Shown here piece by piece: positions 16,266 to 25,862 of a stretch of 44,254 bases of DNA. Each line of letters opens with the position of its first letter. Position 1 is the stretch's first letter. Origin of the DNA: Acidobacteriota bacterium (lineage in GTDB: Bacteria; Acidobacteriota; Blastocatellia; Pyrinomonadales; Pyrinomonadaceae); contig JAKOVX010000065.1 in assembly GCA_029781855.1 (NCBI GenBank), positions 1-44,254 on the forward strand, written 5' to 3'. The translations under genes and the position numbers were made by a program. The notes under the pieces are model-generated. The model ran no database searches, was not told the DNA's origin, and was given only the letters and a program-made list of their open reading frames with translations.

Positions 16266-18791
16266 CTAGTGGAGGCCTTGCCCGTACTGTTCGGTGCCGA
16301 CCGTCCCGATGCCGTTCAGCCGAAAGCTAAATGCCCAGCGGTTCTCCTGCCGGGCCCCGACGTTGAATGTGTAGTATTGGAGAGCTAACGAACAGCAGTC
16401 GTAAGCGTAGCCGATCGTGTAGAGCGAGCTGATCATCGGACTCAGTTTGGCTGCACGCCGATTTTCGAAATCAAAGAACAGCGAGGTGCCGCCATACCAA
16501 CCGTGATTGCGATTGCCGACAAAGATAGACGGGCTCCATTGCTCGCCCCTGAGCGTGCCGGGTTCTTTGCCATTCGGATCTGCGTATTGGGCGAGCGACG
16601 GTATGAGCGTGACAGCGCGAGTGTAATAAAACGTCTGGAAGAATTTAAGTAATTTGGTGTCGTAACCGATCGTCGCCGAAATTGCCCGCAGCCCGTCTCC
16701 CTGGACGCCGACATCGATCTTCGTGCTGACGAATATCGTCTTCTGCGGTCGAAATGTAGCATCGATATTGACCGGCGAGAACCGACGCGGAACCCCGCCA
16801 AAGGTATAGAAACTCAACGCCGTGATCGGTTCGATCTGATTTCTCTGACCGGGGATCAGGGCACCGCCGAACGTCTTGTCAAAGAAATACTTGCCGCGGA
16901 TCGTTACACTGAATATCTCGTAAGGCTGAACCGACGTCGGCTTGTTATCCCGCGAGTCCGTCGTTTCACCGTTGCGTGCCTTTTCTGCCAGCCGCTGCTG
17001 AGCTTCCTTGGTGACGGCTTCGGCGTAGCGACGCGTGTAGAATCGATTGGTAATTCCGTACTCGATCTCATTCGTGTCGGCCGCAGTATCGACATAATCG
17101 AAGCGAATGATCCGATTAAAGTTATCAACGCCCTTGATAAAGCGGTAGGTAACGAACGGTTCGATTACGTGGCGAAATTTGAAGACACCTTTCTTGCCGT
17201 AATAATTCTTTGCGAGAGCGACCGGACGGATGTCGAATTGGAAGGTGCCGTAGCGGCGAATGACATCGGTTCCAAGCACGGTCCGGTTCGGACCGAAGGA
17301 ATTTGAGTAATACGTAACTCGTGCGGATCCCGAAGCGGTGAAATTGACGTACTTTGTATGGAACGGCACCATGAGCTCGGGATACACGTCAAAACGCTGC
17401 CCAAGGGCCGGCGTGACCACGGGGTTACCGCCGGTCTGGCTCTGGTAGAGTGCCTGATTATCGACGTCTTCGCGGCGGGACAATCCCTCAATACTTGTTT
17501 TGAACGAGAAGTAGACGCCGGGCAGAAACGACAGCATCGACGGCCGTTTCTCGAAATTTATGCTGGGCAGATTTCGGGTCTTGATCCTGACGTTCGGGAT
17601 CGAGATGACCTGCGACCGTGCCAGGAGGTCGAGCGAGTAATTATTCCAGCTCTTGTTGATGAACGCCTGCGAAACCTCGATCGGCGAGATGATCTGCTGG
17701 ATCCCGTCGGAGAAAACCTGACGAAACGCAAGGCTTGAAGTGATCCGCACGTCTGCCGAAGCCGTGAATCCGTTCGGAAAGAATTGGACGCCCTCGGCAA
17801 AGATGATCGAACCTCCCTGATCCGGGTGCTCGGCATCGGCCTTGGGCCCGAAGATGCGGTCCTTTACCGCATAGAAACCGAAATTGAAGTACGATCGGGA
17901 ATTAGATCGCGTTCTGACATCGGCTCCGTAGCCGACACCTCGCGACGTGTAAACATCGCCGCGTATCGTGACGTCGGCCGACTTGCCCAACGTTTGAAAA
18001 TACGCCGTCGACAAGCGGAACCCCTTGTTGCCGGAGAACGAAAACGACGGTGTCAGGAAACCTGATTTCCGGTCGTCTTTCTTCAGAGATATCGATGCGT
18101 AAGGCAGAAAAGCGAGCGGAACGTCCTTTACCCGGAATTTTGCATTTTTGAGCTTCAGCCTGTCGTTTACGCTGATAGTCGCCTTCGCCGCGGTAAAGCT
18201 CCACTTCGGCACGGCCTCTTCGCAGGCGGTGAATTTGCCGTTCGTGACGACGATCTCGTTCAGTTTGACCCTCTCGACGCGGTCGGCGACAAAGTAAATT
18301 ACCGTCCCGTCGTTGGTCTGATTGGTGAAACCGGTCGAGTTCTCAAAATAGCCGAGCTTCGTCTTGTAGTTAAAAACGCCTTTCGAACCGGTCAACCGCT
18401 GGTCGTCGCCCTGGTCGAAAACCACGCTGCCCTCTGCCAGCATTTTGCTTTCCGCCTCGTAGATCGTTATCTTGTCCGCCTGCAGACGGTAGATGCCGAA
18501 CTTCACATCGACGTTTCCCTCGTGCACGACGACCCGTTTCCCTGTCTCGCCCTCGACGGTCTGCCGATCGGAATAGACGACGATCTCGCCGTTTCCGCCT
18601 TCCTGCTCAAAACTGCCTTTTTTCGATTTTGGGGCAACGACACTTTGTTCGGGAGATATCGGGTTGATATTCGGGGTGTCGGTGATCGGATTTGTGACCT
18701 GGCGTTCGACGGGATTCGTGACTTGTCCTTCAACCAATACGGCCGCACAGAATATTAAAGCAATGGCTATGACAGGCTGAAAAAACCGCAT
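16266..18791 (-). CDS. lptD: LPS-assembly protein LptD
   Basis: Outer-membrane barrel that, with LptE, inserts LPS into the outer leaflet. 841 aa. Signal peptide MRFFQPVIAIALIFCAAVLV. The OstA/LptA-like jellyroll (about residues 65-200) has IVVYSDRQTVEGETGKRVVV, EGNVDVKFGIYRLQADKITI, EGSVVFDQGDDQRLTGSKG. The LptD barrel runs about 210-841 with LPYASISLKKDDRKSGFLTP. Few cysteines: C190 lies in FTACEEAVPKWSF and others are near the C-terminus (DCCSLALQYYTF), so a disulfide like that of E. coli LptD is possible. Divergent from an NtrC-type regulator with a 68-nt gap. No lptE was recognised nearby. Confidence 0.9.
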   Translation of the reverse strand: MRFFQPVIAIALIFCAAVLVEGQVTNPVERQVTNPITDTPNINPISPEQSVVAPKSKKGSFEQEGGNGEIVVYSDRQTVEGETGKRVVVHEGNVDVKFGIYRLQADKITIYEAESKMLAEGSVVFDQGDDQRLTGSKGVFNYKTKLGYFENSTGFTNQTNDGTVIYFVADRVERVKLNEIVVTNGKFTACEEAVPKWSFTAAKATISVNDRLKLKNAKFRVKDVPLAFLPYASISLKKDDRKSGFLTPSFSFSGNKGFRLSTAYFQTLGKSADVTIRGDVYTSRGVGYGADVRTRSNSRSYFNFGFYAVKDRIFGPKADAEHPDQGGSIIFAEGVQFFPNGFTASADVRITSSLAFRQVFSDGIQQIISPIEVSQAFINKSWNNYSLDLLARSQVISIPNVRIKTRNLPSINFEKRPSMLSFLPGVYFSFKTSIEGLSRREDVDNQALYQSQTGGNPVVTPALGQRFDVYPELMVPFHTKYVNFTASGSARVTYYSNSFGPNRTVLGTDVIRRYGTFQFDIRPVALAKNYYGKKGVFKFRHVIEPFVTYRFIKGVDNFNRIIRFDYVDTAADTNEIEYGITNRFYTRRYAEAVTKEAQQRLAEKARNGETTDSRDNKPTSVQPYEIFSVTIRGKYFFDKTFGGALIPGQRNQIEPITALSFYTFGGVPRRFSPVNIDATFRPQKTIFVSTKIDVGVQGDGLRAISATIGYDTKLLKFFQTFYYTRAVTLIPSLAQYADPNGKEPGTLRGEQWSPSIFVGNRNHGWYGGTSLFFDFENRRAAKLSPMISSLYTIGYAYDCCSLALQYYTFNVGARQENRWAFSFRLNGIGTVGTEQYGQGLH

Positions 18792-18859
18792 TGAATCAAC
18801 GACTTAATTGTTTGATGCTAACACGAACGGAGTTAAACAATAAAGCCTTGTGCTAGACT

Positions 18860-20236
18860 ATGCTTTCTGAGATCGCCGTGCCTGATTCCACTAAACAAAC
18901 CGTTTTGGTCGTCGAAGATGAAGAGCTGATGCGGACCATTCTGCGCCAGCTTTTGGAAGATGCCGGCTATCGTGTGGTCACGGCCGACAGTGCCGAATCG
19001 GCGATCGACGCGTACTCGGCGAACGAAGTTTCGGTGACCCTCACCGACATCAAAATGCCCGGCCGCGACGGCCTCTCGCTGCTCGATCAGATCAAATCGA
19101 TCGATGAAGAAGCTGTCGTTATTGTAATGACCGCGTTCTCCTCGATCGACACCGCTATCGCCTCACTGCGTAAGGGTGCTTACGACTACGTCACAAAACC
19201 ATTCGTGAACGAGGACATGCTCCAGACGGTAAAGAATGCCGTGACCCAGCGAAAGCTCTTTCACGAAAATCGCGTCCTCCGGCGAGAGTTGAGCCGGCAA
19301 TTTACGTTTGCCGAGATCGTCGGGACGAGCGAGCCGCTGCGAGACGTGTTCGCGATCGTCAACAAGGTCGCGGCGACCGATGCAAATGTTCTGATCCAGG
19401 GCGAAAGCGGAACGGGAAAGGAGCTGATCGCCAGATCTATCCACTTCAATAGCGACCGCTCGGACGATCCGTTTCTCGCCATCAACTGCGGTGCGTTGCC
19501 CGAATCGCTGCTCGAAAGTGAGCTGTTCGGCCATACGAAAGGTGCATTTACCGGTGCTGTCACCGATAAGAAAGGCCATTTCCGGTCGGCTTCAGGAGGA
19601 ACGCTCTTTTTAGACGAGATCGGCGAAATGCCGCTTCCGTTGCAGGTCAAGCTGCTGCGTGCGCTCCAGGAGCACGAGGTAACGCCGGTCGGGTCGAGCC
19701 GGGCCGAGCCTTTCGACGCCCGTCTGCTCGCCGCCACGAACAAGGACCTCGCTGCCGAGGTTGAAGCCGGACGATTTCGCGAGGACCTGTTTTATCGGCT
19801 CAATGTGATCGAGATCGTCGTTCCGCCGCTGCGTGAGCGACGCGAGGACATTCCGCTGCTCGTGAAGCATTTCGTCGCGAACTCGGCTCGACGGCAATCG
19901 GCACCTGAAAAGCCCGTCACGCAAGAGGCAATGCTTGCCCTGGTAAATTACGATTGGCCGGGGAACGTGAGGGAACTGGAAAATTCGATCGAGCGGGCGT
20001 TCATCCTGAGCACGGACACGATCGGCATCGACGACCTTCCGGCGAAGATCGGCCAGAACGTCTCTGTCAATATGCGCGACGGCGATGGCCTTCGTCCGAC
20101 ACTCGACGAAATGGAAAGGCGTTACCTGACCGAGGTATTGGCTTCGGTCGACGACGACAAATCGCGAGCCGCTGAGATCCTCGGTATCGATCTGTCCACG
20201 CTTTATCGAAAATTGAAGCGGTATGAAGGATCGTAA
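18860..20236 (+). CDS. Sigma-54-dependent NtrC-family response regulator
   Basis: 458 aa. Receiver domain (14-130) with phospho-acceptor D63 in LTDIKMPGRDG, T91 and K113 (TKPF). AAA+ domain (145-385) with Walker A GESGTGKE (181-188), the sigma-54 contact GAFTGA (228-233), Walker B GTLFLDEIGEM and YDWPGNVREL. Fis-type HTH at the end (SRAAEILGIDLSTLYRKL). It should activate sigma-54 promoters on phosphorylation. No histidine kinase is adjacent. It shares a 68-nt divergent region with lptD. The stop codon lies in a short GATCG-TAAA-CGATC hairpin followed by ATTTT, a weak terminator at best. Confidence 0.95.
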   Translation: MLSEIAVPDSTKQTVLVVEDEELMRTILRQLLEDAGYRVVTADSAESAIDAYSANEVSVTLTDIKMPGRDGLSLLDQIKSIDEEAVVIVMTAFSSIDTAIASLRKGAYDYVTKPFVNEDMLQTVKNAVTQRKLFHENRVLRRELSRQFTFAEIVGTSEPLRDVFAIVNKVAATDANVLIQGESGTGKELIARSIHFNSDRSDDPFLAINCGALPESLLESELFGHTKGAFTGAVTDKKGHFRSASGGTLFLDEIGEMPLPLQVKLLRALQEHEVTPVGSSRAEPFDARLLAATNKDLAAEVEAGRFREDLFYRLNVIEIVVPPLRERREDIPLLVKHFVANSARRQSAPEKPVTQEAMLALVNYDWPGNVRELENSIERAFILSTDTIGIDDLPAKIGQNVSVNMRDGDGLRPTLDEMERRYLTEVLASVDDDKSRAAEILGIDLSTLYRKLKRYEGS

Positions 20237-20240
20237 ACGA

Positions 20241-20738
20241 TCATTTTGAACTCATCTCGAGGACGAAATAGTTGGTGCCGGTGACGCGAACGATACGGCC
20301 CTCATTGTAGGCGTCCTGGAAGAACAAGTTCGCTCCGTACGAAACGCCCTTGAGCGTGTCGTCGCCGCTCAGATCGCTCTGGGCAACGAGTTCGTCCGGG
20401 AACCACGACTCGCTCTGTACCGTGACCTCTTCAGGCCTGCTGAATTTTGTCGAATCCGCGACCAGCTTGTCGCTGTCGGCCGTCGAGAAACGCAGTACGG
20501 CGATCAGCTTCTTCCCCGAAGCATCAGTCTTCCAGACGCTTTCCTCGGCCTCGTAGGGCACGTTGACGAGCATCCCGAGCTCTTCGACATTCGTCTTCGG
20601 TACAACCGAAGCTTCCTTGTTTGCGCTCGCGTTCGTCGCAGCGTTCGAATTGTTAGGATCTCCCTGCCCGCCACAGGAGAACAAGGTAAAACAGAATAGA
20701 AAAGATGCTAATATAGCGGCTATACGCGGCGGGTTCAT
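20241..20738 (-). CDS. Putative lipoprotein of unknown function
   Basis: 165 aa from the ATG at 20738, chosen because MNPPRIAAILASFLFCFTLF-SCGG then gives a clean lipoprotein signal with a lipobox Cys; an upstream ATG at 20774 adds 12 residues. A low-complexity Asn/Ala-rich spacer (PNNSNAATNASANKEAS) follows, then a compact domain (VEELGMLVNVPYEAEESVWK, KKLIAVLRFSTADSDKLVAD, GANLFFQDAYNEGRIVRVTG). No family recognised. Convergent with the NtrC-type regulator, 4 nt between stops. Confidence 0.7.
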   Translation of the reverse strand: MNPPRIAAILASFLFCFTLFSCGGQGDPNNSNAATNASANKEASVVPKTNVEELGMLVNVPYEAEESVWKTDASGKKLIAVLRFSTADSDKLVADSTKFSRPEEVTVQSESWFPDELVAQSDLSGDDTLKGVSYGANLFFQDAYNEGRIVRVTGTNYFVLEMSSK

Positions 20739-20802
20739 TGCCACATTGTAGACAGAAGCCGACGGCATTTGCAATTTCTATGATCATAACGGGCGAGAAA
20801 AT

Positions 20803-21330
20803 ATGAGAATCTCCAAAATCACCTTGTGTTTCGTGTTTATCTTGATCATCGGCGGGCACTGCATTGCCCAAAACAGGACGCCGGTTGCGGCGGCCAAGGC
20901 GTTCTATGCCTACGACCGTGCGCACAATTCGGCATTTACAAAGACAGCGGTCGACGCTCGCAAGCAATGGTTCTCGGCCGCGCTTTACAAGTTGTTTTTG
21001 TATGAAATAAAGCGGCAGAACGAGTTCCTACGAAAGAATCCTGGCGAGAAACCGTACTTCGGCGACGGAATGCCGTTCCAGCCGTACGATGAGCTTTGCA
21101 CCGTTGGCATGACCAAACTTCACAAGAAATTGACGATAAAGCCCGACTCGCAGGACGCCGATACAGCGAGCGTATTTGCCGTTTTCGAGTTCCCGCCGCC
21201 GTGCAAAGAGCCCGACACTACAACATACACGATCAAGCTTGTCCGCTCAGCCGCCGGTTGGGTCATCGACGACGTCGTGTACGAAGAAGGCCAGAGCCTG
21301 GTCAAGGACCTGAACCGGACCGACTATTAG
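20803..21330 (+). CDS. Secreted DUF3828-like protein
   Basis: 175 aa with signal peptide MRISKITLCFVFILIIGGHC. The mature part TPVAAAKAFYAYDRAHNSAF, DARKQWFSAALYKLFLYEIK, AAGWVIDDVVYEEGQSLVKD has the NTF2-like/DUF3828 pattern: an N-terminal V-x-x-FY helix, a mid-protein helix, and a final strand ending in an IDDV-Y motif. Role unknown; probably periplasmic. It is divergent from the lipoprotein gene, and an MFS transporter follows after 48 nt. Confidence 0.55.
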   Translation: MRISKITLCFVFILIIGGHCIAQNRTPVAAAKAFYAYDRAHNSAFTKTAVDARKQWFSAALYKLFLYEIKRQNEFLRKNPGEKPYFGDGMPFQPYDELCTVGMTKLHKKLTIKPDSQDADTASVFAVFEFPPPCKEPDTTTYTIKLVRSAAGWVIDDVVYEEGQSLVKDLNRTDY

Positions 21331-21378
21331 TAACGCAAAAAAGCTCAACGCAACAAATTCCGGGAAAGTCCTTTATAG

Positions 21379-22713
21379 ATGAGATCGAAAACCGCCGTTT
21401 GGTTCGCTCTGGCCGTACTATTCGCGATAAATACGCTTAATTTCTTTGACCGGCTGATCATCGGGGCGGTCGGCGAGCCGATCCGTCGGGAGTTTGGCCT
21501 CAGCGACGCGTCGCTCGGACTGCTCGGTACGGCGTTTACGCTCCTGTATGCGTTCGTAGGGATCCCGTTTGGCCGTCTTGCGGACCGGGCCCCGCGAAAG
21601 TGGATACTCTCGGCCGGCGTATTTGTCTGGAGCCTTCTAACCGCCGGAACCGGCATTGCCCAAAACTATGTGCAGATGTTCGCGATGCGGCTCGGCGTCG
21701 GGGTCGGCGAGGCGTCGTGCGCTCCGGCGGCGACGTCGCTGATCGGCGATATGTTTCCGCCGGAAAAGCGTGGCCGGGCAATGAGCGTTTTCATGCTTGG
21801 GCTGCCGATCGGTATCGCGCTGAGCTTTGCCGTGAGCGGAGCGGTAGCTCAGGCATACGGCTGGCGTGCTGCGTTCTTTGTGGCCGCGATCCCCGGCGTG
21901 TTGGTCGCTGCGCTCGCGTTACTCATTCGCGAACCGTCACGCGGCGAAAGTGAGAGTGACGGAATTGGTGGACTTCGACGTATTGGTTCGCCATATCGGT
22001 TGATCCTCTCCTCTCCAACTATGCGATGGCTGATCCTATCGGGCGCCGTGCATAATTTTTGTTTGTTTGCCCTGAGTTCGTTCATGACGCCGTTTTTGAT
22101 GCGGTATCATGGGCTTGAGATACGCGAAGCGAGCCTCGTCGCAATGACCGTGAACGGCATCCTAACTCTGCCAGGGCTGCTGCTCGGCGGCTGGGTCAGC
22201 GACGCCGCGCGGAAATGGCGGCCGAACGGGCCGCTCCTTGTGGTTACAATGGCAGTACTGTTGTCGGTCCCGTTCTTCGTTCTCGCCACTAACGCCTCGG
22301 CCGGGCATTACTATGCTTTTCTCGGCTTTATGGGAGCGGCATATGCCTTGATGTACTTCTATTATTCGACCGTTTATGCGACGATCGCGGATGTCACCGA
22401 GCCAAGCCTCCGCGGAACGGCGATGTCGATATACTTTATGGCGATGTACTTGCTCGGCGGTGCGTTCGGCCCGTACGCGGTTGGAGCGATCAGCGATCTT
22501 TTCACAAAACGGGCCGCGGCTTTAGCGGGAGCCGCCGCCGACGCGGTATCGCTCGAACCATTCCGCGGCGTCGGCCTGCAAACAGCGATGTACATCGTTC
22601 CACTGCTCGTTATTGTCCTTGCCGCGATCTTATTTATGGCCTCGCGCAGCGTGTCCGCGGAGGTGAACGAAATGCAGGCGTGGATGCGGGAATCGGCTGA
22701 ACCGGAATTATGA
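21379..22713 (+). CDS. MFS transporter (spinster-like)
   Basis: 444 aa, twelve predicted membrane helices. LNFFDRLIIGAVGEPIRREF at the first helix and the loop 2-3 motif GIPFGRLADRAPRKW are typical of the major facilitator superfamily; the FDR in helix 1 and GVGEASCAPAATSLI in helix 4-5 match the spinster-type branch. Substrate unknown (organic anions and lipids are known for the branch). No close genetic partner tells the substrate. Confidence 0.87.
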   Translation: MRSKTAVWFALAVLFAINTLNFFDRLIIGAVGEPIRREFGLSDASLGLLGTAFTLLYAFVGIPFGRLADRAPRKWILSAGVFVWSLLTAGTGIAQNYVQMFAMRLGVGVGEASCAPAATSLIGDMFPPEKRGRAMSVFMLGLPIGIALSFAVSGAVAQAYGWRAAFFVAAIPGVLVAALALLIREPSRGESESDGIGGLRRIGSPYRLILSSPTMRWLILSGAVHNFCLFALSSFMTPFLMRYHGLEIREASLVAMTVNGILTLPGLLLGGWVSDAARKWRPNGPLLVVTMAVLLSVPFFVLATNASAGHYYAFLGFMGAAYALMYFYYSTVYATIADVTEPSLRGTAMSIYFMAMYLLGGAFGPYAVGAISDLFTKRAAALAGAAADAVSLEPFRGVGLQTAMYIVPLLVIVLAAILFMASRSVSAEVNEMQAWMRESAEPEL

Positions 22714-22740
22714 TAAAATTTTGGTTATAGACATATAAAT

Positions 22741-24417
22741 ATGACGCCAGAAATAAAAGAATCATTGACGCCGGCAGCTGCCGAAAAGGAGCGCTGGGAA
22801 ACAGAAACGCTCGCACCGGTAATTGATCGTTTTCCGGAACGAAAAGCATCGTTCGAGGGTGTGAGCCTCGAGCCGGTCGACCGGCTGTACACTGACGCGG
22901 ACGTTGACGGCATCAGCGAAGTTGGCTTTCCGGGTGAGTACCCGTACAAACGCGGAATTCATCCGACCGGATATCGCGGCAAACTGTGGACAATGCGGCA
23001 GTTCGCGGGCTTTTCGTCGCCCGAGGAGACCAATCGCCGCTTCAAATACCTGATGGCACAGGGCCAGACGGGCTTGTCCGTGGCGTACGACCTGCCGGCG
23101 TTGATGGGCCTAGATTGCGATTCACCGCTGTCGGAGGGTGAGGTCGGCAAATGCGGCGTCGCGGTGTCGTCTCTGGCTGATTTTGAGGTCCTGTTCGACG
23201 GGATCCCGCTCGATCAGGTGACCGTTTCGCAGACGATCAATGCTCCGGCGCCTATCTTTTTGGCGATGTATCTCGTCGTCGCGGAAAAGCAGAAGGCCGA
23301 TCTCAGAAAGATCTCCGGCACTCTCCAGAACGACATTCTCAAGGAATACATCGCCCAAAAAGAATGGATCTATCCGATCAAACCGGCGATGAAACTGGTC
23401 ATCGACACGTTCGAATATACGACCCAGCACGTCCCAAAATACAATCCGATCTCGGTCTCGGGCTATCACATTCGCGAGGCCGGCTCGACGGCGTTGCAGG
23501 AACTCGCCTTCACGCTGCGTGACGGCGTCGAGTATGTCCAGTACGGCGTCGACCGCGGGATGGACGTCGACGAATTCGTCCCGCGGCTGTCGTTCTTTTT
23601 CAACGCTCACAATGATTTTTTCGAGGAGATCGCTAAGTATCGTGCCGCCCGAGTCATCTGGGCGAGGACAATGAAAGAACGTTTCGGTGCAAAGAAAGAG
23701 CGGACGATGCACCTGCGGTTCCACACGCAGACGGCCGGCGTTTCGCTGACCGTTCAGCAGCCGCTGAACAACATCGCCCGCGTGGCGATCCAGGCTCTCG
23801 CCGGTGTGCTCGGCGGCACGCAGTCGCTGCATACGGATTCGTACGACGAGGCGCTCGCATTGCCGACGGACGAGGCCGCTCTGATCGCGCTTCGTACCCA
23901 GCAGATCATCGCCGAGGAGACCGGCGTCGCGAACACGGTCGATCCTCTTGGCGGGAGCTGGTACATCGAGTCGCTGACGCGAAAGATGATCGATGGATGC
24001 TTCGAGTATTTCGACAAAATCGATGGCTTCGGTGGAATGGTCGAGGCGATCGAAGCCGGATTCCCGCAGCGTGAGATCCAGGAATCGGCCTATCAATACC
24101 AAAAAGCGGTCGAGCGCGGCGAGCAGACGATCGTCGGCGTCAACAAGTATGAGATGGACGAGACCGGTGCCAAATACAACATCCTCCAGATCGACGAAGG
24201 TATCCGCGACCATCAGCTTCTGCGTATGGCTCACGTCAAATCGGTCCGCGACAAAGGTGCCGTCGCTAACTCGCTCGAAAAGGTGAAACTGGCCGCCAAG
24301 ACCAACGAAAACACGATGCCCGCGATCATCGAGGCCGTCGCCGCCTACGCTACCGTCGAGGAAATATGCGTGGCCTTGCGGGATGTATATGGTATATATG
24401 AGGAACCTGCTTTCTAG
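22741..24417 (+). CDS. B12-dependent acyl-CoA mutase large subunit, isobutyryl-CoA-mutase type
   Basis: 558 aa TIM-barrel subunit of the methylmalonyl-CoA mutase family without the C-terminal cobalamin domain, as in the large subunits of two-part mutases. Conserved: [79 protein letters not shown]. Aligned to Propionibacterium methylmalonyl-CoA mutase (from memory), Tyr89 is Phe88 and Arg207 is Gln206 here, with the active-site His244 kept as H243. Arg207 binds the substrate carboxylate, and Phe/Gln is the pattern of isobutyryl-CoA mutase, so a plain methylmalonyl-CoA mutase label is probably wrong. No small B12-binding subunit or chaperone gene is in the window. Confidence 0.85.
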   Translation: MTPEIKESLTPAAAEKERWETETLAPVIDRFPERKASFEGVSLEPVDRLYTDADVDGISEVGFPGEYPYKRGIHPTGYRGKLWTMRQFAGFSSPEETNRRFKYLMAQGQTGLSVAYDLPALMGLDCDSPLSEGEVGKCGVAVSSLADFEVLFDGIPLDQVTVSQTINAPAPIFLAMYLVVAEKQKADLRKISGTLQNDILKEYIAQKEWIYPIKPAMKLVIDTFEYTTQHVPKYNPISVSGYHIREAGSTALQELAFTLRDGVEYVQYGVDRGMDVDEFVPRLSFFFNAHNDFFEEIAKYRAARVIWARTMKERFGAKKERTMHLRFHTQTAGVSLTVQQPLNNIARVAIQALAGVLGGTQSLHTDSYDEALALPTDEAALIALRTQQIIAEETGVANTVDPLGGSWYIESLTRKMIDGCFEYFDKIDGFGGMVEAIEAGFPQREIQESAYQYQKAVERGEQTIVGVNKYEMDETGAKYNILQIDEGIRDHQLLRMAHVKSVRDKGAVANSLEKVKLAAKTNENTMPAIIEAVAAYATVEEICVALRDVYGIYEEPAF

Positions 24418-25083
24418 ATGATTATGAAACGCACCTATCCCAGGATCAGGATCATACTCATGGCATTTGGTCTGGGTCTGGCGGGAGTATACATGTGGCA
24501 GGGACTCTCGATTGGGTGGTGGGGCGTGCCCGTCGAACTGCCGGAGGCGCGGTCCGGCAGCGTGCTCGAGGTGACTGTGCCTCTAATTGAAAAGCCGCTC
24601 GGACCTAAGTATCTTTGTGATGAGTTCACCGACACGAATGATCGGGAATCTTGTTTACATCAGGTTATCTTCAAAGACCGCGATATGTCTCTTTACGATG
24701 ACGGCGGCCGGCAGGGCTGCTCCCTCGAAAAGCGCAGTGTCGCTCCGTTAGACTGCGAGCGGTCACTAATGAAGGCTCGCCGTTTTGTTTGGGACCACTG
24801 GACAAAGCATAAACGCGGATATGTGGCCGTCGAACAGGCGACGGATGAGATCGATCTGGTAACGCACCTTTTCATCGAGCCGACCGCAAAAGGAAACTGG
24901 CGTGTTGTCGAGCGGCCCATGCCGATGCTTCGAAAGCCAGAAGACCCCGAACATTATTTGCTCGATGACATCATTGAGATCAAGTGGAAGCGGGCGACCA
25001 ACGAGGACAAGTCGTACGGACTTGCGCCAGGGACTTCGTACCTCGAACTTAGTGACGCCGTCGGCGATTCCCTTATTCTTTAG
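24418..25083 (+). CDS. Membrane-anchored protein of unknown function
   Basis: 221 aa; the ATG at 24418 directly follows the mutase stop, and an ATG at 24424 is equally possible. A single N-terminal hydrophobic helix (IRIILMAFGLGLAGVYMW) is followed by a soluble domain with KYLCDEFTDTNDRESCLHQV, GCSLEKRSVAPLDCERSLMK, KARRFVWDHWTKHKRGYVAV. Four cysteines in pairs suggest disulfides outside the cytoplasm. No family recognised. The tight spacing suggests co-transcription with the mutase, but a shared function is not evident. Confidence 0.7.
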   Translation: MIMKRTYPRIRIILMAFGLGLAGVYMWQGLSIGWWGVPVELPEARSGSVLEVTVPLIEKPLGPKYLCDEFTDTNDRESCLHQVIFKDRDMSLYDDGGRQGCSLEKRSVAPLDCERSLMKARRFVWDHWTKHKRGYVAVEQATDEIDLVTHLFIEPTAKGNWRVVERPMPMLRKPEDPEHYLLDDIIEIKWKRATNEDKSYGLAPGTSYLELSDAVGDSLIL

Positions 25084-25172
25084 GGTTACTCGCCGACCGA
25101 AGTCCTCCGAGCTTACATTTCTTTTCCAGGCAAATGCAATACATCAAGCCGCATCAAACCACTTTGGTGAAA

Positions 25173-25862
25173 ATGATGAAGGCGTTCATGCTGTCGATAC
25201 TTGCCGGTTCGTTCCTTGTTCTAACGGGGCTGTCGTTCGGGCCGCGTGTTGACGGGGACAACGGGCTGACGGTACTAAACACGGCGATCGCCAAACCCGT
25301 TCCGCCCGATTGTTCTGACGGCTGGCGGATAACCGGCTATTACACGCCGGTCGAGACGGATTTCAAGACGGGAGATCTCCGCGAGGTCGAGATCGTCGAT
25401 ATGGGAAACGAGAGCTTTAATTCGGAATTTCTAAGGACGGTCTTTGATGATGACAAGGGCTTTGGCGAGGGCTGGGGAAAGACCCGATTCGGATGGTACA
25501 TCGGCTATTACCGTGGACGCTGGCACAAGGCCGATGCTCCGCTTGACGCCCACGACAAGCCGCTCGAGCCCGACACGGTAGCCGTTGACCCCGCAATCAT
25601 TCCGAACGGAAGCACGGTCTCGATCCCCGATCTGCCGGGCGATCTCGGAAAACTAAAATTCACGAGTAATGACGTCGGTATCAGCGTTCATGGCAAGCAT
25701 ATCGACGTTTACACCGGCGAAGGCCGTGACGCCCGTCGCCGGATGTACCGTTTCACCTACGAAGAAGACGACAAGGGGTTGACCCGCGTCTGTTACGTGC
25801 CTGCCAAAACGATCACCTCGAAAACCTCAAAAGAACCTGACTCCAAACAGCAAAAGTTTTGA
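25173..25862 (+). CDS. 3D-domain protein (MltA-like C-terminal fold)
   Basis: 229 aa from ATG 25173; ATG 25134 is an alternative that puts a hydrophilic stretch before the signal segment (MKAFMLSILAGSFLVLTGLS). The C-terminal half has the three-aspartate signature of the 3D domain: DTVAVDPAIIPNGSTVSIPD and FTSNDVGISVHGKHIDVYTG, with ITGYYTPVETDF near the front as in lytic transglycosylase-related proteins. The Asp residues of VDP, SND and IDVYTG form the presumed active centre. Likely acts on peptidoglycan or as a wall-associated enzyme; the substrate is unproven. The stop codon is inside the hairpin at 25857-25886. Confidence 0.75.
   Translation: MMKAFMLSILAGSFLVLTGLSFGPRVDGDNGLTVLNTAIAKPVPPDCSDGWRITGYYTPVETDFKTGDLREVEIVDMGNESFNSEFLRTVFDDDKGFGEGWGKTRFGWYIGYYRGRWHKADAPLDAHDKPLEPDTVAVDPAIIPNGSTVSIPDLPGDLGKLKFTSNDVGISVHGKHIDVYTGEGRDARRRMYRFTYEEDDKGLTRVCYVPAKTITSKTSKEPDSKQQKF

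Noticed and set aside
20229..20246. Terminator between the NtrC-type gene and the lipoprotein gene
   Set aside because: Only a 5-bp stem with four T; too weak to call, noted in the gene entry instead.
23122..24234. Long (370-codon) minus-strand frame inside the mutase gene
   Set aside because: It mirrors a highly conserved coding sequence in high-GC DNA, is rich in Arg/Asp as such shadows are, and shows no family pattern.
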